Of a DNA stretch of 64,000 nt, positions 25,637 to 34,415 are shown piece by piece. The DNA is from Myxococcaceae bacterium JPH2. GTDB lineage: Bacteria; Myxococcota; Myxococcia; Myxococcales; Myxococcaceae. The translations under genes were made by a program, and so were the position numbers. Location: contig JAEMGR010000007.1 in the NCBI GenBank assembly GCA_016458225.1, forward strand, positions 281,895 to 345,894, read 5' to 3'. The notes beneath the pieces were generated by a model, which saw only the letters and a list, made by a program, of their open reading frames with translations, did not search any database and had not been told where the DNA came from. The first letter of the stretch is position 1, and the number at the start of each line of letters is the position of its first letter.

Positions 25637-27229
25637 TCAATGGGATGCCGGAGCTTCGTGGGTGCGCGAGGCGCTCAGCACCGGCGCCTGCTCTGGCTCC
25701 AGTCCATCGAAGAACGCGCTGCTGCGGACGGCCGCTCCGATGGGGCTCAGGTTCGGGAAGGACTCCCGACGGTAGGGCACGCCATCGCGGCGCACGTTGC
25801 CGAACAACATCTTCACCGGCCCTCCACCGTGCGCGCTCAGCGCCAGTCCCTGCGCGTCCAGTCGCCCCTGGAAACAGTGTCGCGCGATGTCCCTCCACGT
25901 CGTGCCATCTGGCGAGCCGGCCCCCGTGGCGCACGTTCGCTCTTTCTCGCGAGTGACGGTCATTCGGAGGAAGGCGATGCCTCGTGTCGAGACCGCCGCC
26001 CGCGGGCCACGCGCGGGTTCAACGGCGCGCGTCGTGCCTCCGGTCGAGTCGCGGTATTGAACGCGCAGCGGGTATTTGTCCGCGGGGCGGCACACCGCGA
26101 AATAGCGTGCCCCTGGCTCGGTTCCGTCGCGGGCCATCAGGCACCCCTTGGCCCAGGCGTTCACATGGCTGTCCGCGGGATGGACCTGCGCGGTCCACGT
26201 GTGAGTGACCGCGTCGGTGCTCGGCTCCCAGGCGAACGCAAAGCTGTCGCGCGTGCTCCAGAGATCTCCCGAAGAGGTCTCCGCTCCGAGCAGGTCGAGC
26301 GGCTCGCGATTGCCCGCGCACGGGAGGTCTCCGAGGCAATCGAAGGGCCACGCGGGATGGTGCCGCAGTGAAGCCCACGGAGAAGGCCCCGCGTTCACCT
26401 TGTCCGTGGCGAGGTGATTGGCCTGTGCCCTCAGGGCCGCGAACCAGGCCTCTGGCGAGTTCACTCCCCAGACGCGACTGACGAAGCCCTCGGCGTGGAT
26501 GCGCTCGGCCAGCTTCACGCGGGAGAGCTTCAAGTTGAAGAACACCACGTCCGCTCGCGCGCTCACGCGTGTCGCGTCGCTCAGGTCCGGAGCGATGAAC
26601 GCCAGTCGCTCCACGGCTTCGGATCCACCGGCCACGTAGGTATCGAGGCGTCCTCCACTCGCCGAGAGCGAGCCCCCGGTGAGGACGACGAGGAACCTCC
26701 CGCGCAGCGCGTCCAGCGACGGCCAGCGGCACGCGCCCGTCACGGCACGCTGAAGCGAACTCGCGCCGGGACAGGCGGCCATCAGGCGCGCGGGCGTGAC
26801 GACCCAAGCGGGGTCCAGGTGCTGGAGGATGCGCGCGTCGAGGTCCTCGGGGCGCCGCGTGCGCTCGAAGCCATCCTTGAGGTCCAGCCACACCGTGACG
26901 ACTTCATGTCGAGGATGCGCGAGGTGGAATGCGCGCAGCACATCGAGGCAGTCCGAGAGCCGATCGCACGACGTCCCCGGCGCGGAGCTGTCGTGGTAGA
27001 CGAACCAGTCGCCTGGCGTTCGAGGCCGACCGCCCTTGCCATTGTGCAAGTCCAGCTCGACGGAGCGGATGCCGTGGAACACGAGCTGCTCCAGCAGCGC
27101 TTCGTCGCGCTGATAGGCATTGTGCGAGGACTTCTGCCGCACCTCGTTGTAGGGCGGCGCCTCCGTCGCGAGCGCGGCGGTGGCGATGAGCAGCGCAGCG
27201 AGAAGGGCCAGCGCGCCGCCGGACATCAT
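25637..27229 (-). CDS. Secreted calcium-dependent PI-PLC-like phosphodiesterase
   Basis: With start ATG 27229 (ATG 27226 adjacent) the 530-residue product has a signal peptide ending near LATEAPP. The start of the mature protein, YNEVRQKSSHNAYQRDEALLEQL followed by IRSVELDLHNGK, is typical of the PI-PLC TIM-barrel fold, with the catalytic His in SSHNAY and metal/active residues in VELDLH. VVTVWLDLKDGF and WGVNSPEAW continue the barrel. The C-terminal ~170 residues appear to be an added beta-rich domain with several Cys. It likely cleaves a phosphodiester in lipids or glycolipids outside the cell. A longer GTG start at 27328 is less likely. Confidence 0.82.
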   Translation of the reverse strand: MMSGGALALLAALLIATAALATEAPPYNEVRQKSSHNAYQRDEALLEQLVFHGIRSVELDLHNGKGGRPRTPGDWFVYHDSSAPGTSCDRLSDCLDVLRAFHLAHPRHEVVTVWLDLKDGFERTRRPEDLDARILQHLDPAWVVTPARLMAACPGASSLQRAVTGACRWPSLDALRGRFLVVLTGGSLSASGGRLDTYVAGGSEAVERLAFIAPDLSDATRVSARADVVFFNLKLSRVKLAERIHAEGFVSRVWGVNSPEAWFAALRAQANHLATDKVNAGPSPWASLRHHPAWPFDCLGDLPCAGNREPLDLLGAETSSGDLWSTRDSFAFAWEPSTDAVTHTWTAQVHPADSHVNAWAKGCLMARDGTEPGARYFAVCRPADKYPLRVQYRDSTGGTTRAVEPARGPRAAVSTRGIAFLRMTVTREKERTCATGAGSPDGTTWRDIARHCFQGRLDAQGLALSAHGGGPVKMLFGNVRRDGVPYRRESFPNLSPIGAAVRSSAFFDGLEPEQAPVLSASRTHEAPASH

Positions 27230-27384
27230 GAAGAGGGAGGGCTCCGGAAGACCAAGGCAGGGCCCAGTGTGGCAGACGCGCACGGCCGCGAGAAACGCAC
27301 GGGGCCTCGGCGGCCTGCCTGCCGACACTCAGCGTCCGCCAGTCATCCCCGCTCCGCGCGAGTGTGGCCCTGATGGGCGAAGCG

Positions 27385-30165
27385 TCAGTCGCCTTCGTAA
27401 CGGGAGATGCCGCGCGCGGTGGCGATGTACCGCCCACCCTCGGGCCGCGTCGCGAGCGCGCGCACGTCCGCGTCGAGCAGGCCATCCTGCGTGCCCAAGG
27501 GCGTGACGATGTCGCGCGCGAGGTCGTAGCGCACCAGCCCGTTGCGAGTGCCTGCCCACAGGACGTCGACAGGTGCGGCTCCGGCGACGGGATGGCGCTC
27601 GAAGAGGAGCGCCTGCACCTGCTCGTCGGGGAGGTTCCAGGGCGAGGCACGCAGCGCGGGACCCTCTTGGCCCAGTGCGCCGAAGCCTCGCCGCGTGCCC
27701 ACGTAGACCTGTCCCTCGGGGCTCACCGCGACGGACAGGACGTCCACGTCGGGCACCTCTGGGGGCACGTGCATCACCACGGACACGGAGGCCAGCGCGG
27801 GCTCGAAAGGTTGCTCCACGCGCAGCGTCACCTCGGCCAGTCCCTCGGGGGTGGCGGCCCAGGCCTTCACGAACGGGCCGGACGTGGACGGCGACAGAAC
27901 GAGCTGGCGCACCGCGAAGCCCTGGAGCGCCCGACGTCCCACGAGCTGCCCCGGCGCGCCGCCCGCGGAGGGGTTGCTCGCACGCGTGAGGACGAGTCCG
28001 TTCTCGGTGCCCAACAGCAGCAGGTCCGGCGTGGCCCGCGCGGCCACCGCGAGCACCTTCTTGTCGGAGAAGAGCAGGGGACCGCCACTGTGGCGCGTGC
28101 AAACGAGCCCCACGCACCGCGCCACTCCCGCCTCGGTGCCCACGAAGAGGACCTCGCCCGAGTCCGTGGGCAGCACCGTCAGCGCGCGCGCAGGCGCATC
28201 CTGCGGCATGGCCGCGACAGGCGGCATCCCCACCCGGAAGACGGTGGCCGCGGCGCCGTCCACGTAGCGGAGTCCTTCGGACGTCTGCGCCAGCGCGGCC
28301 ACGGACTTGTCCGTGGTGAGCACCGTCTCCACCAGCTTCGCGCCCGAGGCGCCCATCACCGTGAACGAGGCCGCGCCTCGGCCCACCGCACCGGCCTGAT
28401 CCGTCGCGCGGAGCACCACGGTGTGTTTGCCCGGCGAGGGCTGCGTCAGGGTCGCGGTCGAGCCCTTGATCGCGAGGGCATCCCCCAGGTTGTCCAGCCA
28501 CGCCAGCTCGGCGAGGACGCCAGGCGGATCCACATCCTTCGCGGAGCCCACGGCGGTGATTTCACTGCCCACGCGGCAGGGCATGTCCAGGCAGCTGACG
28601 CCGGCCTGACGGACCACGCCGATGGTCACCTCGGGCGCGCCGTTGACCGTGACAGGCAGCGTGGCGGAGCACGAGAGCCCGCGCGGATCCGTCACCGTGA
28701 GCGTGAGGGTGTGAGGGCCGGGCGAGACGAGCCGGCGCGTCACGGCGCTGGGCCCACCCGCGAGCATCCCATCGCGCGTGGAGCTCCACACGAAGCGCAG
28801 CTCGCCCCGAGGATCCTCCGTGTCCAGGGCGGTGCCCTCCAGCGACAGCGGCACGCCCGCGTTCAGCACGGCACCGGACACGGGCGCTTCAATGGCGCAC
28901 GCGCTGGGCGCGGTGTTGGGGACGACGCGGACGGGCCGCTCCGCGCAGCCTTGAAGCGTGGCGTCATCCGGATCCGCCGCGCAGGCGGAAAGGACCTGCG
29001 AGCCCGTCACGTCCAGCGGGATGTTCAACTCGAAACCGGTGCCCAGCGACGCGGGGGATGCGGTGGTCGTCCACGTCGGAGCCAGGACAGCGCCCGTCTC
29101 GGGATCCACACAGCGACCCTTCAGCTCCTGTTCACTCCCAGGAGAGAGTCGGGCGCCGTCCTCGCGGGGCAGCGCGATGTCGCACTGGGGCGGAAGGTTG
29201 GTGACGAGCCGCACGCGGACGCTGTCCGTGGCCGCATGTCCACTGCCATCCAGGACCCGCGCGACCACGGTGAACTCACCGGGTGTCGTGAAGAGATGCG
29301 CCAGCGTGGGACCTTTTCCCAGCGCCACACCTCCGGGCTCCAGCGTCCACGCAATCGTGTCGTCCAGGTTGCCCGGGCCTCCCGGGGCGTCGAAGTCCTG
29401 CGCGGTGGCGCGAAAGGAGACCGTCGCATCGAGCGGAGGCGCCGCGCCGCTCTTCACGAAGACCTCGGTGCGCTCCGGGCGGGTGATGAGCACCGCGGGC
29501 GCGCGGTTGGAGCGAACTGTCACCGACACGGTGGCCGAGGCGCCCTCGCCCGTGGCCGTGTCCGTGGCCAGGCAGGTGAGCGTGTCTTCACCGGGCACGG
29601 TCAACGCCGCGCGCGCCACATCCGCCGAGGCCAGCGGGCCTGACAGCTCCGACGTCCAGCGCACTTCGCCCGAGCCCAGGCGCTTGCCGCTGGCGGAGCG
29701 GGCCTCGCACTGCAGCGCGAACGACTCGCCCAGGTTGAACGTGCTGCCAGGGGCCGGGGCGTGGACCGTCACGCTGGGGGCTTCGTGGTCCAACACGCGA
29801 ACGGTGATGGCGTCGCTGGAGGACAGCCCGCCGGAGTCCACCACGGTGGCCGTCAGGGTGTGCTCGCCGGGAACCAGCAGGGTGGCGGAGGCGTGCGAGC
29901 CGCTCGCGAGCTGTCCCGATACGGAGGAGACCCACAGCACGCGTGCTTCCACCGCGTCGCCGTCCTCCGCGTCCGAGACCGTGGCCGCCAGCTCCACCGG
30001 TTTCCCGGCGCGGACGAGTGTGTCCACCTGGGGCTGGAGGATGTGCACCGTGGGCGCGTGGTTGGCCGGCGGCGCTGGAGGGGGATGCGACTCACAAGCC
30101 CCGAGGCCCAGGAGGGCGAGCAGGAGCAGGGTGGGAGGACGGTGGGGAGAGGGGAGAGCCTTCAC
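27385..30165 (-). CDS. Large lipoprotein with Ig/PKD-like repeats and a beta-propeller
   Basis: The product is 926 residues long and starts at GTG 30165, 6 bp after the previous gene. A lipobox LGAC (Cys ~24) indicates lipidation. Residues ~35-600 contain about six Ig/PKD-like domains, each with the pattern G-x-H-T/V-L-T-x-T-V-x-D (for example GEHTLTATVVDSGG and GPHTLTLTVTDPRG). Residues ~610-926 form a propeller with repeats such as LLLGTENGLVLTR, VYVGTRRGFGAL and VLWAGTRNGLVRYD, like the sensor propellers of two-component regulators. It is the last gene of the ECF-caspase operon and probably an exposed sensor or adhesin. Confidence 0.85.
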   Translation of the reverse strand: MKALPSPHRPPTLLLLALLGLGACESHPPPAPPANHAPTVHILQPQVDTLVRAGKPVELAATVSDAEDGDAVEARVLWVSSVSGQLASGSHASATLLVPGEHTLTATVVDSGGLSSSDAITVRVLDHEAPSVTVHAPAPGSTFNLGESFALQCEARSASGKRLGSGEVRWTSELSGPLASADVARAALTVPGEDTLTCLATDTATGEGASATVSVTVRSNRAPAVLITRPERTEVFVKSGAAPPLDATVSFRATAQDFDAPGGPGNLDDTIAWTLEPGGVALGKGPTLAHLFTTPGEFTVVARVLDGSGHAATDSVRVRLVTNLPPQCDIALPREDGARLSPGSEQELKGRCVDPETGAVLAPTWTTTASPASLGTGFELNIPLDVTGSQVLSACAADPDDATLQGCAERPVRVVPNTAPSACAIEAPVSGAVLNAGVPLSLEGTALDTEDPRGELRFVWSSTRDGMLAGGPSAVTRRLVSPGPHTLTLTVTDPRGLSCSATLPVTVNGAPEVTIGVVRQAGVSCLDMPCRVGSEITAVGSAKDVDPPGVLAELAWLDNLGDALAIKGSTATLTQPSPGKHTVVLRATDQAGAVGRGAASFTVMGASGAKLVETVLTTDKSVAALAQTSEGLRYVDGAAATVFRVGMPPVAAMPQDAPARALTVLPTDSGEVLFVGTEAGVARCVGLVCTRHSGGPLLFSDKKVLAVAARATPDLLLLGTENGLVLTRASNPSAGGAPGQLVGRRALQGFAVRQLVLSPSTSGPFVKAWAATPEGLAEVTLRVEQPFEPALASVSVVMHVPPEVPDVDVLSVAVSPEGQVYVGTRRGFGALGQEGPALRASPWNLPDEQVQALLFERHPVAGAAPVDVLWAGTRNGLVRYDLARDIVTPLGTQDGLLDADVRALATRPEGGRYIATARGISRYEGD

Positions 30166-30171
30166 GGGGCC

Positions 30172-31248
30172 TCAGTCAGCGGGCCGGCAGACGCGTCCAG
30201 CGGCGGCGCGTCCGCACTTGAGGGGAGCGGGGCAGTCGCGATTCGTGGTGCACGGCACGGTGCAGGCGCCCTCGACGCAGAGTCCATTGAGGAGCCCCTG
30301 CTCGCGGCAGCGCGCGTCACCGTCACAGCCCGAGGCCAGGAGGAGGAAGGCGTGGCAGCCCGCGAACTGCGACGTGTCCGGGCGGCACTGGCCTTCCTGG
30401 CACGCGAAGCCTGGCGCACAGGCGTGCTCGTCATCGCAAGCGGCCACGCACGCGGTGCCGCCCTCGGGCTGTGGCTGGCAGCGAGCGCCATCCAGGCATT
30501 GCCAGTCGCCCTTGCAGGGCGCGCACGTCGCGCTGGGGGCCTCGCAGCGCGAGTCATGGCACGTGAGCCCTTTGCCGCACTGGGAATCTTCGTGGCACTC
30601 CACGCACTCGCCCGAGGCGTCGCACACGAGGCCGGGCTCACAGCCCACCGCGCGGCAGTCCGGTCCAGGAGCGGGGTCGCCCAGCTTCAGGTCGACCTTC
30701 ACTTCCTTCTTTTCGCCCATGCCCACGCACGCGTCGGTCGTCGCCGGAGGCACGTCCGGGGCGGAGACGCTCAGCGTGTAGCAACCGTCGGGCAGGGGAC
30801 CCAGCCGAAGCCGTCCCTGGCTGTCGAGGCTCAGCAACTGGAAGGGCGTGCCCTCCACGGTGACGCGCGCCGCGTCCACCGAGCCGCCGCGAATCGCCTT
30901 CACCCGCAGGTCGAGGAAGCCCGCGAGGCGAGGCGCCAGCTTCTCCAGCGTCACGGACTGTCCGCCCGGCACGTTCACCTTCACGCGCGTCGCCTTCTCC
31001 GCGGTGGCGACGACGAACAGCTCCGCGGGGCCCGCCGGAACGCGCTCCAGGACGAACGCGCCCTCCGCGTCCACCTCGCCGCGCACGGAGGGGTCGCCCA
31101 CCAGGGAGACCCACGCGAGCTGCGAGTCCCACTCGGTGAGCTGTCCCCGGATGGTCCCGGTGCGGAAGGGCGAGTTCTCCAGGTTGCCGCACGCCAGCGC
31201 GGCCACCACCAACCCGACGACCGCGGCGATGTGAATGGGCGCGCGCAT
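30172..31248 (-). CDS. Cys-rich lipoprotein with carboxypeptidase-regulatory-like domain
   Basis: This is a 358-residue lipoprotein with a signal ending in AALAC (Cys 20). The N-terminal ~190 residues contain two carboxypeptidase-regulatory-like beta-sandwich units (SVRGEVDAEGAFVLERVPAG and DSQGRLRLGPLPDGCYTL). The C-terminal half holds about 25 Cys in EGF/Dickkopf-like spacing (CRAVGCEPGLVCDASGECV, CHEDSQCGKGLTC), a pattern common in myxobacterial surface proteins. ATG 31248 shares one base with the caspase stop codon (TGATG), so translation is coupled. It is part of the ECF-caspase operon and probably surface-exposed. Confidence 0.85.
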   Translation of the reverse strand: MRAPIHIAAVVGLVVAALACGNLENSPFRTGTIRGQLTEWDSQLAWVSLVGDPSVRGEVDAEGAFVLERVPAGPAELFVVATAEKATRVKVNVPGGQSVTLEKLAPRLAGFLDLRVKAIRGGSVDAARVTVEGTPFQLLSLDSQGRLRLGPLPDGCYTLSVSAPDVPPATTDACVGMGEKKEVKVDLKLGDPAPGPDCRAVGCEPGLVCDASGECVECHEDSQCGKGLTCHDSRCEAPSATCAPCKGDWQCLDGARCQPQPEGGTACVAACDDEHACAPGFACQEGQCRPDTSQFAGCHAFLLLASGCDGDARCREQGLLNGLCVEGACTVPCTTNRDCPAPLKCGRAAAGRVCRPAD

Positions 31249-32891
31249 CAGAACCGATACCCCACTCCCGCATGGCCGCTGGTGAACCCCACCGCCTGCC
31301 CCTGGCCGTCCACCACGACGTAGGTGAGCATGAGCTGCGACTGGAGCATCAGCTCCAAGCGCTCACCCAGGCGCCACGCCACGCCACCGACGAGCCCGGG
31401 ACTGACGGTGAAGTAATGCTGGCCTCCGGCGAAGGACTCCACCTCGAAGGACCGGCTCAGATACAAGGCGGCCACACGCGGGCCGGCGAACAGCGTGAGT
31501 CGCTCCCAGCGCCACAGGTAGGGCACCGCCAGGCCCACAGTGAACGTGGTGTAGCCAAAGGGCACCTCACCGCCCGGCTCCAGCAGGAGCCGCCGCCGCC
31601 CATGGCTGAAGGCCACGTCCGCGAGCAGCCCGAAGTTGTCGAGCGGCCGGTCCTCCAGCCGCAGCGACACCATGGCCTCCGGCGCGGCGGGGAGCAGGTC
31701 CCTGCGGCTGCGGCCATCCACGAAGCTGAACATGCCGCCCAGGAGCGCCAGCGAGCGGTGGGGGAACGTCTCCGCGAGCAGCCGCTCCAGGGGCAGCCGC
31801 TCCCCCTCGCGCATGTCCACCTCGCGGTGCACCAGCACGTTGTCGCCCTTGGTCAGCTCCACGGTGCGGCGGCCCGGCACCACCGCCGCGCCTCCCGGCA
31901 GGTCGGTGCGCGCCTCGCCGTCCACCTTCAGGGTGAAGCCGTCCAGGCGGGGGTTGTACGAGAACAGCTCCGGTCTGCCCGTTCGGGCGATGCTTCCCGA
32001 CAGCACCACCGGGTCCGCGCCCACTTCCAGGATTTCGGCGGAGGGCCGCTGGCGTCCCTCGGTGAAGGCGAAGGTGCGGCGGCGCGCGTAGTCATGGGCC
32101 TCTGACGCGGTGACCGCGCCGTCGGCGTTGCGGTCCGCGCCTCCCGTGAGGCCCTCGATGAGGAAGTGCGTGTAGATGTCGTTGCGCAGGCCCTCGTCCT
32201 CGCGGGCCGTCTCGCCCCAGTCGCAGGCGGCGAAGACCATGGACGCGCGCGAGGACTCCTCCATCGGGCGCGCGTAGAAGCCGGACTTGATGCCGGCCAG
32301 CTCCGCCTCCAGCTCCTTGGGCAGCAGCGACTTGCCGCTGCCGCTGTGACAGGTGGCCAGCACGAGCAGGCGCCGGCGGCTGGGGAGTTGGTCGAACTCC
32401 GCCTTCAGCACGTCCATGGACAGCGCCGTCTGCGGGATGTTGCGGTACGACGCATCGCGCGTGACGAGGTAGCGCCGCAGCTCGCCCTGGTTGTCGCGGG
32501 CCAGCGTGCCGTGCGCGGAGAAGTAGACCACCACCACGTCGTCTGGCCGGTTCGCCTCCTGGCGCAGGCGCCGCACCGCCGCGAGGATGGACGCGCGCGT
32601 GGTCTCCTCGGGGCGCGACAACACGCGGACCTGATCGAACCGGCCACGGCGGGGATCTCTCAGCGCCTCGCCCAGGTCGTTCGCGTCCTTCGACGAGTAG
32701 CGCAGGTTGTGCCACTGCGGGTCGTCGAACTCGGAGATGCCCACCAGCAGCGCCAGCCGGCGCGGAGTGTAGGCCTCGGTCAGCGTCGCCTCGTCGAGCC
32801 GCAGGGGCACCAGACCACCCTTGTCCAGGGCGGCTTGGGGGCCCGCGCACGCGGCGAGCGCCGCGAGCAGGATGGGGACGAGGCGCTTCAC
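31248..32891 (-). CDS. Caspase-fold (C14) lipoprotein with barrel-like C-terminus
   Basis: The 547-residue product starts at GTG 32891. A canonical lipobox LAAC (Cys 15) marks it as a lipoprotein. Residues ~43-300 form a caspase/metacaspase p20-like domain with the catalytic dyad His 127 in VYFSAHGTL and Cys 181 in LVLATCHSGSG, and a DxNxDG-type segment (DRNADGAVTASE) that could bind calcium. The C-terminal ~200 residues have alternating beta strands and end in GVGYRF, a terminal aromatic residue typical of outer-membrane barrels. A secreted caspase-fold protease fused to a barrel-like module is unusual. Its gene is the third of five in the ECF operon. Confidence 0.87.
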   Translation of the reverse strand: MKRLVPILLAALAACAGPQAALDKGGLVPLRLDEATLTEAYTPRRLALLVGISEFDDPQWHNLRYSSKDANDLGEALRDPRRGRFDQVRVLSRPEETTRASILAAVRRLRQEANRPDDVVVVYFSAHGTLARDNQGELRRYLVTRDASYRNIPQTALSMDVLKAEFDQLPSRRRLLVLATCHSGSGKSLLPKELEAELAGIKSGFYARPMEESSRASMVFAACDWGETAREDEGLRNDIYTHFLIEGLTGGADRNADGAVTASEAHDYARRRTFAFTEGRQRPSAEILEVGADPVVLSGSIARTGRPELFSYNPRLDGFTLKVDGEARTDLPGGAAVVPGRRTVELTKGDNVLVHREVDMREGERLPLERLLAETFPHRSLALLGGMFSFVDGRSRRDLLPAAPEAMVSLRLEDRPLDNFGLLADVAFSHGRRRLLLEPGGEVPFGYTTFTVGLAVPYLWRWERLTLFAGPRVAALYLSRSFEVESFAGGQHYFTVSPGLVGGVAWRLGERLELMLQSQLMLTYVVVDGQGQAVGFTSGHAGVGYRF

Positions 32892-32894
32892 GGG

Positions 32895-33671
32895 TCAGCG
32901 GGGATTCTGACCGTTCTGGATGCGGACGTCGAACCGCTCCACCGACAGCGGACCCTCCCGCGGCGGTGTCCCGGTCCTGAGCGCCGTGCCCACCTCGTCG
33001 GGGGACAGCGGCTCCTCGCCCGGCGCGCCCACCAGCCACAGCGTCAGCCCGCCTGTCTCGCCCTCCAGGCTCACGCCCGCGAGCCCCTCCGGGCCCTCCA
33101 GGTCGTGCGTGCCGGACTCCAGCGCGAAGCGGCCCATCAGCTCCGGAGGCTGGCCTGCTCGCTGCTGGAAGAGCAGGGCGCTGCCCGCCTCGGTCGCGTG
33201 GTAGCGCAGGAGCAGCACGTCGCCCTCGGGCACCTCCGCGCCCGGGTCCACGCGCCGCAGGTGGCCGTCCGTGCCGCGCGCCACCACCGCCAGCTCCAAC
33301 GCGATGCGCCCCGCCGGGCCCTTCACGCCCGAGGTCCGGCCGGGGTCCATCGCGCGAGGCACCAGCACCAGTGCCAGCACACAGGCGGCGATTGCCCCCA
33401 GCGCCAGGCCCCAGCGCCGCGGAGTGGGGGCGCGAAGCGCGCGGCGGATCCGCGCCAGTCCCACCTCGTCCAGCGCGGGCGCGGGGCGCTGCGGTCCCTG
33501 TCCGAGCAGCGCCGCGTCCGAGAGTCCGTCGAGCAGGCCGGGGCCGTCGTGGGTGGCGAGGAAGTCCTCGCAGGTGTCGCAGGGCTCGGCCAGGTGTTCG
33601 CGGAAGTGCGCCACGGCCTGCGGCTCCCCCGCCTCCAGGTCGCGAAGCGCTTGGGTGTCCAGGTGTCTCAT
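32895..33671 (-). CDS. Putative membrane anti-sigma factor
   Basis: The 258-residue product starts 4 bp after the ECF sigma gene. A Cys/His cluster at residues 22-34 (H22, H26, C31, C34) resembles the zinc-binding anti-sigma (ZAS) motif but with one extra residue between His and Cys. A single transmembrane segment lies at about residues 86-105, followed by a beta-rich periplasmic domain of ~150 residues. This fits a transmembrane anti-sigma factor that holds the cognate sigma factor until an envelope signal arrives. ATG 33671 is preceded by GGAGGGAG within the sigma gene. Confidence 0.82.
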   Translation of the reverse strand: MRHLDTQALRDLEAGEPQAVAHFREHLAEPCDTCEDFLATHDGPGLLDGLSDAALLGQGPQRPAPALDEVGLARIRRALRAPTPRRWGLALGAIAACVLALVLVPRAMDPGRTSGVKGPAGRIALELAVVARGTDGHLRRVDPGAEVPEGDVLLLRYHATEAGSALLFQQRAGQPPELMGRFALESGTHDLEGPEGLAGVSLEGETGGLTLWLVGAPGEEPLSPDEVGTALRTGTPPREGPLSVERFDVRIQNGQNPR

Positions 33672-33675
33672 GACG

Positions 33676-34251
33676 TCACTCCCTCCGGCCCGCGAGCACG
33701 CGCCGCAGCAGCTCGCGCTTGACGCGGGAGCGGAAGCGCTCCAGCCGCATCGTCACGGCGCTCTTGCCCACGCCGAGTTGCTCGGCGATCTCCCGCGCGG
33801 ACAGCTCGCCCTCGATGTAGAACAACCGCACCGTCTTCTTCTCCTCGCCCTCGGGCAGCTCGTCGATGAGCTGACGCACCACCGCGATGTCCCGTTCCAC
33901 CTGGAGCGCCTCGGGCATGGCGGGCACGGACTCCGGTCCCGGCTCCGCGGCATCGTCCTCCACCCGTCGGGCGTGGGCCTTGCGCTCCAGGCGGGTGCGG
34001 GCGCGATTGCGCGCGATGCTCAACAACCAGGCCTCGAAGGCGCCCACCTCCTTCAGCCGGGGCAGCGCCCGGAAGGCCCGGACATACGTCTCCTGGATGA
34101 TGTCCTCCACCTCGTCCGGGTCCAGGGTGGCGAAGCCGGCCACCAGCCGCGCCACCATGGGCCGGGTGTGCCGGTACAACTCGCTGAAGGCGGACGCTTC
34201 CCCACGGGCAGCCCTTCGCACGTGTTCCGCCAGACCCTCCGAGGAACCCAC
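33676..34251 (-). CDS. ECF-family RNA polymerase sigma factor
   Basis: This is a group 4 sigma factor of 191 residues with region 2 (DEVEDIIQETYVRAFRAL and AWLLSIARNRARTRLE) and region 4 (ELPEGEEKKTVRLFYIEGELSAREIAEQLGVGKSAVTMRL). GTG 34251 is preferred over the upstream GTG 34287 because GGAGG lies 5 bp before it. It heads a tight five-gene operon: sigma, anti-sigma, caspase lipoprotein and two lipoproteins. The probable role is to switch on this operon in response to an envelope or surface cue. It is divergent from serC. Confidence 0.92.
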   Translation of the reverse strand: MGSSEGLAEHVRRAARGEASAFSELYRHTRPMVARLVAGFATLDPDEVEDIIQETYVRAFRALPRLKEVGAFEAWLLSIARNRARTRLERKAHARRVEDDAAEPGPESVPAMPEALQVERDIAVVRQLIDELPEGEEKKTVRLFYIEGELSAREIAEQLGVGKSAVTMRLERFRSRVKRELLRRVLAGRRE

Positions 34252-34415
34252 CTGACCTCCAGACCCGCGTGACCGAACGCCGGCCACGCCCCTCCGATAT
34301 ACGCCGGCCGGGCTGCGGGGAAGCAGTCAGAGCACTCGCTTCTTCGTGCTGGCCCCCAGGGGGGCCTCGGGGGGAAGAATGCGGGCCTCGCTGACTCCCT
34401 CTCAAGGACCTTGCC

